Source: a virus. Taken from it: a DNA stretch of 27,767 bases. The stretch spans positions 1 to 27,767 of the IMG/VR virus record IMGVR_UViG_3300009079_000097. One strand, given 5' to 3'. The position numbers were made by a program, and so were the translations under genes. The notes under the pieces are model-generated. The model had not been told where the DNA came from and ran no database searches. It saw only the letters and a program-made list of their open reading frames with translations. This document shows positions 8,801 to 20,800 of the stretch, piece by piece (the first letter of the stretch is position 1; each line of letters begins with the position of its first letter).

Positions 8801-11800
8801 AAGTGTTTGGAATAAGTAATTTCCTGTAACTCTATCAAACTTACATCTAATGTGTGCAGATCTTGCTTTACCTTTGCCAAGTACAGGACTTAATCTAGCA
8901 ACTGTACCAGTGTCGCCAAATGATCCTATAATTTGTACAGTAGGACTTGTTAAATAACCACTACCTGTATTTGTAACTTTCACACTTGTTACTTTACCAT
9001 TAGTACCAATAAATGCTTCTGCTGTTGCGCCTGTGCCGCCGCCGCCGGTAATAATAATCTTAGGTGCAACTGTATATCCTTGTCCTGCGTCAGCAATATT
9101 AAAAGATATAACTTCAAATCCAACAGTATCTATCCAGTGCTTTCCTGGGTATGTCAAAACGTTTGCATCGCCTACAGAAATTTCTCCGTTAATAATTTTA
9201 ACATCTTGCGGTATAATCTTTCCTTCTGAGTCGCTATAGAACGGTGAAAGATCAAAATCTGTTATAACATTACTTGCTGGATCAACCTTTTCATAAGAAC
9301 TTAAATATTCTCTAATCTTAGTTTTGTAAGGTTTCATTTCTTCAACATATTTTTGGTAACTAGGTAAACTGTCGTTTTGGAAGGTAACTTTTTGTTGTAG
9401 CTCGCCAATATTATGTTTGGCTTTTACAAAACTTGTTTTAAATACCCAATCAACATTTGGTTGCTCTGAGAATACATAACGTATCCCTGCAAAAAATAAT
9501 TCATTCCAGTAAATTGAAAGATTATCTACAAAAATATCTGATTTTAGAATTTCAAGTATTTTTCTAAATTCTGTGTTTGGCTCTGTGTCATAAAAGATTT
9601 TATCAAAACTTGCGCCGTCAAATGCTGTATTACTTGCATTAACATCATAAAGACTATTTTTAAATGCAATAGTTCCATTTTCTCTACCAATAGTTTGATA
9701 ACTTAATGTGTAATCTTGTGTATCTGCATTACTAATTTTTCTTAGTAATAACCAACCACCTGTACCAACATTATTAATTTTAATAATATCATCAATTTGA
9801 TCATCAAGTGCATAAATTTGGAAACTAGAATCAATAGTATGATTTATAAATGTAAACTGATTATATCCTGGTGAGTACCAATCAACATAATTCCAATATA
9901 AATTAATATCATAACTTTGCGTTAGTGTTCTTAAATATTCTGTGCCGTCCCATTGATACACACTCCATTTGCCGCCAATAGTTTCGTCACTCTTAACAAG
10001 TACTGCAAATTTTCTAATGGTAACTGCTACACTACTTGTATAATCTCTACCGCCATTAACAATAGTAACATCTGATATTGCGCCATTAGCATCAAGTGTA
10101 AATTCTAATACACAACCACTACCGCCGGTATCTGTAATTTTGTATGTAGGAACATTAATATATCCTGCGCCTGCATCATTAATTAACACATTAATAATTA
10201 CACCGTTTTCAACTTCTAGTGTTAAACTAGCAGGTTTAACTCTAGCAACACTAACAAATCTAATTTCAGCATAACTGTCTGAAGTTGTATCATATAATCC
10301 TGTTGCCACTGTAGGTTGAGGATCAAACCCTGTTAATTTAGTTAAGTCAAAATCATCAACAATTAAATTTTTGCTTAGTGAATTATTTGTTCTTTCAACA
10401 AACTGTTTACGTGCTTCTGTTCTATTAACAAACCAACTTTGTCTTGGCTCGTTTAATGAACCGTATTTCTCTTTGACTGGTAAATTAATATCCGGTACTG
10501 GTCTATCATTTTTATCAAATCCAACTAAACTATCAAACCATTTTTGTTCAATTTCGCTATTAGGTACACTTGTATCTAATCCGTCGGTAATTAATTGATA
10601 TTGAAGGTGTGTTTGCTGTTGTTGGTTTTCAATTGTCCACCAATTAAAACTGATTGCAGTATCTCTATTATTAATAAAAGATTCACAGTTATGTAGTGCA
10701 TATCTATTAGATCCTAACATAGCAACAAATTTATAACCTAATCCTGCAGGATCTGAAATTAATCTTGTTACATTAGATGCACTTAGCAATCTATTTTCTA
10801 CATTTGGTAGTGTTGCTTTGTTCAATACCCAATAATAATAATAAGTTGTAAATGTTTGTGATACTGTATCAAATTTTCTTCTAACGCTATATGCTCCGTC
10901 GCCATATAATGTAGTTCCACTAATACCTTGATCAAGTGCAGTTTCGTCATCTGTCTGAGCGTCCCATGCACTTGGTAATAAAGTAGATTCTACCCATTCA
11001 TAAACATCTACTGTTGTTCCTGCAAATAGTTTATTAAACGTAGCAGTCGATTCTGTAATATCACCTTGATGATGATTAATAAATTTAGCACTATCGATAT
11101 CCCACCATAACTTACCAATCCATTTATCACTTGTGTAATCTAAAGGATGTGCAGTTATACCAGAATCTGTAGTAGTATTTGAATACCTTGCCGGGTCATA
11201 ACTTGTTTTGAAAGTTAACTCTTGTTCTGCTGGACCTGCAATCTTTCCTTGAATAGGATCAATATAATCTAAGTAAGTAATTAAACTATTATCAGTTACA
11301 TTATACAAGTACACGCCTTTAAACTTACTAGTATCTACTGGTAATACTGGTTGTCTTGTAATTGCCCAAGATTCTGTGTTTAATGGTTTTCTATATTCGG
11401 CAACTAAGCCTTTATCAATTACACTACTATTTGGTATTTGCTGTTTAGGTAATCCAATATAAACATGATTATTATTTACAAGCATTCTATTACCAAAGTC
11501 TTGTGTGTCTAAATTGTATGCAAAGTCTTGGCTGTATAATAACGTGTTGTTAACTGTTTCGTATAAACCTACAACTCCGCTTCCTCTATCAGTAACTTTA
11601 AATGCTGTTGAAACATTATCTAATGAAGTAGAATTAGCATCAAACGTTGTTGCTGTAACAATATCGCCGCCTCTTGATGTGACTGCAAGTGTATTGCCGT
11701 CAAAATCTAACTTAAACCCAAACTGTGAGTTAGGTTGAATTGTTACAGGACGAATAGTTTGACTGTAACTAAATGTTGTTCCATTTTGTGTGTAAATGTA

Positions 11801-14800
11801 TACTGCTCCAGCGTTAGATTCTATCTCACTGTTTAACGGAGCGCCAACAGCAATTTTAGTACCATCTTCTGAAACTGCAATACTAGTACCAAAGTCTTCT
11901 GTTTGATTAAAAGGTTCTAGTATTTGCGAATATTCATAACTTGAATCATTAAGTCTGTATACTACAACTTTTCTATTTGCAATACTACTATCTAATCCTA
12001 TTACTGCATCGCCTGATTCAATTTCATATACACTTGTATACATTGAATTAGCAACTAATACTTGACCATTAGCATTAACATCAAAGTCTGTACCAAATGC
12101 TTCAAGATTGTTTTGATCAAGTGTACTTTCAACTAACGAGAAGTTTGTATCGTTAGGCACATATCCTAATAAATCTAGTCCAGTAGTTTGTGCAGTCCAT
12201 TGACTAACATTAAATGTTCCTGGGATTAAATTAGTATTTGCTTTATATACTGTTTCTCCAAATCTAACATATTCGTTTTCAAAATAAGTTGCTGAAGTCC
12301 TAAAGGTTCCTCTATAATTTTTCTGTACAGATAATGCCCAATCTTCTGTAGAATTTTTATTTACAAAATATATTCTACCTTGATTTTCTTCTGTTGCATC
12401 ACCTTCTGCATGAATATAAAGTTTATAACTATCTGAATTTGGTTGTACAAATCTTAATTTTGTTCCTAATTTTCTATTGTTAGCACTGTTAGGAACTGTA
12501 AAGTAATTAATAAGACTATACGTAACACCTTTTATTTCGTAAATTGCAAATGTACCTTGTTCATTTAACCCTGTTTCATAACCTTCTGCAACAACAGGAA
12601 GGTTATATACTCTTGTCCAATCTAAGTTAAGATTTGATGGCGGATTAGCAGTATCTGTAATACCTGCAATACTGTTGGAAGAATAAATCCAGTACTCTAA
12701 GTCTCTTAAATAATTTGCGCCTCCAATTACTACAGGAATATTTGTTGCTGTATCTAATATTAATAATGGTCCTGAAATACTATTTTCCATGTGTGCTGAA
12801 TTAATAGGACCAATAGTTCTTACAGTTGAATCATTTTCAATAAATGTTGCATTTGAATTTGTACCAAAGTCTGATCCTACTGCCCAAGTGCCGTTTCTAT
12901 TTTTAACATAAATTTTTGCTGTAGCAAACGATCTTTCAATATATGCAATTTCAGCTGTTGATCCTGTTGCAGTATCTGTTAGAGTATCTCCAACATTTGG
13001 AATAAACGGATCACCGTTCAAATCAAAGTTTGTTAATCTAACTTCTACATAACCATTCCATACATCAATTACAGTATGCTCTGTATCATTAATATAAGTT
13101 GATGTTAATCCAATAGCAGTTGGATCTTGTACTACTCCGTTAACACGAATGTCATTTAACCAAACTCTTGTTTTATCACCTACACTAATACTGTTTCCGT
13201 GAACTAACGGTGTTCTAATCCACCACTTACTATCAAGCACTTGTACATTACTTTGTCCTTGTGTATGAGATAGTATTCCTAACTCCGAAACTTTAGTTGG
13301 ATTAAGAATATTTTGTAGTTGTTTAGTATCTAAAATATTACTAAAGTAAGGATCGTTAACTACATTACCTTCTAGTGTAATATTTTGTATTACTAGATTT
13401 GCATTTTTCTCTGTAAGCTCTGTTGAATTAAATGATGAACCAACATCAATATACCACCAACCTGTATGATAATCATCAGTAATTTGAAGTACTTCTTCAT
13501 ATTCTCCAACTAGAATGCCATTTGCATATATTGAACCTGATCCTGTAAATGCTCCGTTTACATTTTTAATATAAACTTGCATCTCGTTTTCATCATTAGT
13601 TCTTCTATAGGCTAATGTTGCTCTACAAGTATCTGTAGTAATTTCTGTGCCAGCGTCGGGAACACTTAATGCACTTTGAATATGTACAATGTGTTGTACT
13701 TTATTAGCAATAGTGTGTTGTCCATTTAATAATGTTTGAGTAAGTGTACTATCGTTGTTAAATGGTAAGTTACCTGCAAGATTTGTTGCTGTATACTGAT
13801 TCCATTTAAGGGTTAATATATCACCTATCTTAGTTCCTTCAAACTGTTCTTTTTCTGCTCTAACTAAAATATGATCTGTATCTGAATTAGCGCCTAATGT
13901 ATAATCACCTCGTACAATATATTCAATTTCTGGATAGCTTTGAGTATCGCTTATATAATCATTCCCTTTAGCTTGAGCATTGGATGAATGATTTTGGTAT
14001 AACTGTAATGCATCAGCTTCAATATTTCTTGCCGCTTTCCATAACTGACTTGAATATAGTACAATATCATTTTGTAAGTAAGAAATATTATTTTCAAAGT
14101 CACCCTTTAATTTACTTTTAACATTTGAAGCATGCGGTGAACCAATTGCAAGATACTTGCCATCTGGACTCATTGCAACACTTTGACCAAATCCGCCATT
14201 TGAATCAAACAAAAATAGTTGTTCGTCAATTTGTTGTAAGAATCCAAATTCAGTATTGTCGCTAGGTCTTTGATAAACGTAAACACTACCATTTAAATCT
14301 TTAGGCGCAGTAATTGCAATACGGTTATTATTCTTTGATACACTAAATGCACTACCAAAATCTTTTTCAGTTGAGTCTAGCAATCCTGCCGCAGTATTAA
14401 TAATATTAGGTTTTAATTCAAAAACTTGTCTATTCTTAAGTACAATCCATTTACCAGTGTCGTCATCGTCAACCCAAATTGTATTAGTTGCATTATTATT
14501 TCCGGTTAAACTAAACAAATTGTTTGGATCTTTTTTAATACTATCGTTAGCAAGTGATAGTGTAGATAGTCTTGCTTTTTTAAGTTCAGTAATAAAGCCG
14601 TTTACTTCTGCATCAGCTTCTGTTGCTTCAACATCTTCGCCTTCAACTGATGCTAGTTTAACAACATTAAGCTCAATACTGTCAACTTTATAATATCCGT
14701 TAGTTGTATCTGATATATCATGGATACCAATAATATCACCTTTTGTAAAATTAGCCTGTTTATCTAAAGTAACTGTAAATATATTTTGTTGGCTTTCAGT

Positions 14801-17800
14801 TACTGCTGTAATTCGATAATCTGTTGATTGGGTTTTATACACTCCCCATGTTTGTTGGCTTTTATCTGTGGCAGTCCAAATATAACTACCTGAAGCATAC
14901 AAAGTCTGATCTAAAATAGCATCATAGGATACTAATGACGCTGTAACATCTAAAGGATTTACGTAACCTGCTGACTTAGTATAACTGTTGTCATCATTGA
15001 AATATTTTGTTGGTAAAGGTTTATGATCATAGTTATCTGGTGTAACATATACTCCATTTCTATCTAATCTATAAATTAAACTTGTATCTTGTGGATTAAT
15101 TGCATCAACTAGTTCAATTAGTTGTGGTTCTTGTCTATATTTTTCTTCATCGAGAATAAGATCAAACTGTTCGTCACCAGTTGTTGCTCCATAACGTCCT
15201 ACACGTACAGCCCATTCTTCATAAAATTCTAAACTATCTTTATTAGCACTTCCTAATTTATCAAAAAGTTTTGTAAGGACATTTCTTGTTCCTTTATCTT
15301 GTATAGCACCTTGATAAAATTTATACTGACTTATATCATCGTTAATAATATTTTCAAGATACTTACGTTTTTGATATCCTGTTAGATGTTGTGCTAACTT
15401 TTGCTGTTCTATATCAAAATTATCAGAATCAAGATCGTAAAAATCTGCAAACTGTCTTGCTTTATAATCAAAGTTAGGTAATAACTGCTGTTCTGGTTTT
15501 TCGTTTAATCTTACCCAGTTTGAATCTACAAACTTTTCTGTTCCAGTTATATTTTTTGGAGCAACATAATAAAATTGTTTGTACTTTACTAATGCTCCAA
15601 TTGAGTAATCTTGCCAAGAAGTCCATTCAGTTGGTGTTGCATCATCAAAAATAAATCCTGGAATATTATATGAGCCATTCCATTCATCTGAACGATATCC
15701 TTTTACTTTTATTCTTTCTTGTCTGTAACCTTGAGCTCTATTATAAATTACATCGCCAAAGATAGTATTATTATCAATAATAATTGCATGTTCGTGCTGT
15801 ACTACAGGAATCTTAAGATGATATATTCCATCATTTGTATTTCTTACAAAGATTCCAAAATCATTTGTATTATCACGCTCAGTTGTTGCAAAATCTGCAA
15901 GCAATCGTTTACCGTCTGCTTTTAATAAACTGTAATCATAAAAATTATCGTATATGTCGTCAACAACAGTATATTCTTTTTCAAATTCAATTTGTCTTGC
16001 ACTTGGACTTAGTGTAAGAATAGTTCCGCTATCCCAAGCCTGCGTAGTCCAGAATAAGAATTCTTTTGCACTTAGTACCCAATTTTCAATTTCTTCAATC
16101 TCTTGATTAAAATTATCAAATTTGAAACCTACACTAGTTAAATATCGTTGATACCCAAGTAATAGATCAACTACATCTTGTTTTTCTCTGACCAATGTTC
16201 CGTATTGCATTTCTTGTAGTTCTGGTTCAAAGTTAGTTGATACATATGCTGTTGCTCCACCTTCTTCAGGTAACTCAGCTAATTTTTGGAAATTATCTTG
16301 GTTAAATGCATCGCCTGCTGTATGCGAAATTTTAACTCTATAATAAGAATCAGATATTTCAACAATCTGTCCTACTTGATATGTTTTTCCTGTTGTCCAA
16401 GTTAGGAAATTTTCACTAACTCCTCCAACATTAATTACTACATCACTGTTTTTTCTTCTAACAGGATAATATTTAAATACTGGATTATCTTTATCATACC
16501 CTTTTAGAATATATCCTCCAGGAGCTATTTCAATTATAACTCCACTATAGGAATATACATTTAAAGGAATACTTTTAGTTAAATGTATTTTATAATTTTC
16601 TTCTGGTACAAAAACATTGCCTTCATTTGTTGGTGTTCTTGAGTCTAATATTAATTTAAATTTTGACTTTTGTGTAAACCCGCCAATTTTAGATCCTAGT
16701 TTGTTTTCAACTACTTTTAAACTCTTTGTATATTCATTAAATTTGAGCGTATCGTTGTCAATTAAATATCCTTGCATGTAATTTACAATACCTGCTGTAA
16801 ATACTCTTGCTGAATCTGTTGCACTATTTGGAAATACTAATTTGTTTAATTCAATACGCTTACTTGTATCTTTATAAACTAATTGGTCAGCTCCATTACG
16901 TACAATTCTACTGCGATCAAACGCTAATCCAAAAAACTGTGCTGGTTGATTTAATGCCCACGATATCATTAAACTAAATGGGTAGTGTGAACTTCTACGC
17001 CATGCTGTTTCTACAGGACCTTCATCGCCAAATGCAAATTCGTTACCATTAGTAGTAGGAACATTCCCTACAGCATAACCTGTTGCACTTGGTGCTAATA
17101 AGTTTCCGTTAGCATCAACCGGAATATACTTGTAAATATCTTCGTTTTTAAACTTGTTTCTATATGTTACTTTTGAACCTTCTACACCTCTTACAATACC
17201 TTTGGATAAATCTTCCCAAAGTAATAAGTTACTACTAGTATAAGGTGCTGAACCATACTCAGAATCAAACCAAATTGGCTTTTCTTTAAAGCCAAGTATT
17301 TCCCACGGATGACTGTGTGGTCTATCTGTGTTATAAAAGTCTTTGTAAATTGATCTCCAAAAACCTGTTAGAGGGTTGTTGTTAGGATCTCCTGCTGATG
17401 CATAGTTATATGTAAATCCGTCACCAGCTCTATAAACTGTATTAGATACATAGTCTGGGCTACCAACAGTTTCTAACCAACTGTTAAATTCTGAAATCAT
17501 TGTTTTAGAAACTTGTCTTCTAGTAAATCCAGTATTTCTATTTTTACTAGAGACATAGTCTGCAATATTAAAAATATTTTCGTTATAAGGAAGTTTTAAA
17601 TTATTATAAATTCTTTTTTCAAGATCTAATAACAAATTGTCTCTAAAGTCTCCAAAGCATCTCCACAAAGATCCGTCATGTCCTTGTAGCATTGCTCTTG
17701 CACCTTCATATTCAGAATATAGTTGACTGTCATTAGTAGCATGATTCATTGTGCCGTTTGGCATGTAAAATAATTTATTACTTCCTGCAAATATATGAAC

Positions 17801-20800
17801 ATGGGCTGTGCCGTTTCCGCTTGCGGCAATATCTGCTTGTTGTGCTGATACTTCATCAGTGTATAACGGATAGAACCAACCAACTTTTCCTTTATAAGAC
17901 AGTGTTGTTGTTTCATCTCTGCCATATATTTTATAAGGACCTGTTACGTCTGTTGGTGTTTTAATATAAGTGTCGTCTAAAAATATTTCTGGAGTAAACT
18001 TAGGATACAATCCTAACTTAGTAGGAGTTGGCGGAACCCAACAACCATCAGTTGAAACATATTCATAAACGTCTAATACATCTCCAGCACTTGGAGCATT
18101 TAATAATGTTAAAAATCCATCTGTACTAACTGTATAGTCTTTGTTAAGTACTAGTTGTTTTTCATTTAAGTATGCTAATACTGCTTTTTCTGATAACGTT
18201 GTAAAGTCAATACCATTCGCTAGTGAAAATATTGTTTGTGACTCATCTTCAATTGCATGTCTTACTGTTGTTTCGCCACCGTGTGCTAACATATCACTAA
18301 AGTAAAATGCATCTTTATTAGTTTTGTTTAAATTAAGTTCAGTAAGTACTTTGTCAACATGTACTTTATCGTATCCTTCAAATCCAAGATCATTTGCTGT
18401 TCTTAAAAATTCTCTCTTAAATTTAATGTATTCAAACCCTGACCATTTCATAGCTTCAATAGCATCATAGTCTTTATCTGTTAAATTATATAATGCAAGA
18501 TTAACTGGTCCACTATGTTGTACAAATTTTAAACCGTACTTTGATGGAGTGCCTAAATCACGTAAATTACTAACACCTGGATATAAGCCTTTGAACCCGC
18601 TTACATTATCAACAATACTATCAACATGATCTAATACTTCGCCTAGTGTAAAAGTTGTAACGTTTTCGTTCTGCGGATTTTTTTCAAAGTTGATTGGAAA
18701 TTCGTAATGTCCTAATCCTTGTATTTTTTTAGCACTTGATGTTGTTTTTAAAACTAACTTATCACTTTCTACTAAGTCTGTATAAAATGCAACATATGCA
18801 TATCCGTTAACTCGATTGATTGTGTAATCGACGCCATCTCTTTTACGAGTACTGTTTACATAAACTTTAATGTCTAAATCATTTAAGTTACCACTGTTTA
18901 AATAAACATCAATAATAAAATTATTTGTTCTTTCTGCAACTGTAAATTGTTCAACAACTGGTTGTTTAGATTTAGTTGGTGCTTTAGTCCATCCTGATAC
19001 ATTTGTGTATGAAGTTCTGCCAGTATATTGTCTTAATAGTGCAGTGTCAGTACTAACTGTAAATACATCAGCAACTTCGTCATATTGATACGTGTCTGCT
19101 AATAAGTTAAAGTCAAAAACAATATCACCGCTATTTTCAATGGTTCTATAACTTAACGGAAATCCTAATTGAGAATCGTTAGTGCCTGTTCCAACTTTAT
19201 AACTAAACACTTTGTTACCAGCAAATGTACTTGACTCTAGTGTAGAAAGTTGTGCTCCTGCATCATTATACAAATCAAATAACGGTTGTTGATTAACTTT
19301 TATTTTATCTTGTGTTTGTTTCCACGTAGTACCGTTATAATAAAAAATCTTACCTTTATAGTTTGTGCCTGCTTTTACAAGAACTGTTTCATTTGTTAAA
19401 GGAGTAGTATCTGTAGTTTCCTTTAGTGCAATTTGAGCTTGGCCATTCTGACTAATAAAACCTACTTCATAAATTTTACCAGCAACAAAACTATCCGGAT
19501 CTGCTGTAAACAATACTCGCATACCTGTAACTAATTCAACACCGTCAACAAAGTAACCTGCTTGTCCTTCAATATTTGAAAACACATCTTTAGTAACTGT
19601 ATCAACTACGTCAACTGATGTTTTTGATTGTGTACCAAAATTATAAAGTTTTAGTCCTGCGTCAAATTCAATAATTGGTCTTGTAGCTCTATAAGTTTGA
19701 TCTAGTACTACAGGAACGTTATTAACTGCCGCAATAGTTTCGATGACACTTTTGTGTGTCCATTTATTATAACGCGACCATTGGTTTCCATCTTTTGATG
19801 CTTTGTTAACAACAATATAATCTTTTAGGATAGCGTATGAAGTTGCATCGTCAAAAGGTAATGCACTAAATCCTTGTGCATCAAATTCTGTTGAAACGTC
19901 GGTTAAATAATCGGCAGTAATAACTAAATCTTCTTCTGCTATTAATGTAATAGATTCTCCAACACCTTCAACATACCAATTACCTTCTCCGTATTTGGCT
20001 GGTGTAATTGTTCCGTAAAACTTTACTTTCATGCCATTAGTTAATTCGTAACCATTTTGCATAGTATAAGTTTTCTTACCAATAATTTCTTCGCCTACAT
20101 TAAGTTGTGTATTATCTCTAATATCCTTAATAATGATAAGACCTGATGCTTCAGGATCGTTTCCGTTTGTATAATATAACGCATCGGGTGATTCTAAATC
20201 AACTGTCCAAGTAATACTACCTTGCTCTACTTTTTGTTGGCTAACACCAATGTTATATAGGTTTGTATCATCGTTAATACTATTACTAGTTCTAATACTC
20301 AAAGGCATATCAATAGCATCTATATCAAAGTTATACGTTTGGCCTCTATACAAAGTAAGTGTTGGATTACTTACTTTATTTTCTTTGCTAAAAATATAAG
20401 AATTATTATCTACATTATCTTGTCTAGCTACTGCAAAAGTACTAATAATATTTCGAGCTGTTCCGTAAACTGGAACTTCGTTAGGTCCTGAAGGTAACCA
20501 ATAGTATTCTCTAAAGTTTACAAACTTGTCCCAATTAATATGAGGATCCCAAGCATAATATTCTTGTGAACTGTATAGGCTGTGATCAATATTGTCTGTA
20601 TTTCTAATTTTACTACTGTTTATATAATCTCGATAATCACCGTAGTACGTTGTATTACCTAAGTTATCTGTAACTGTTGCAATAGGTTCAAGTTGATAGT
20701 CTTCTCTCTCTGCTGAAACATCAGAAACGTAATTGTCAGTGGACTTAAATGCCTTTGCATCTCTACGGCCAATATAGCCATCAATCTTTTCAATTGACCC

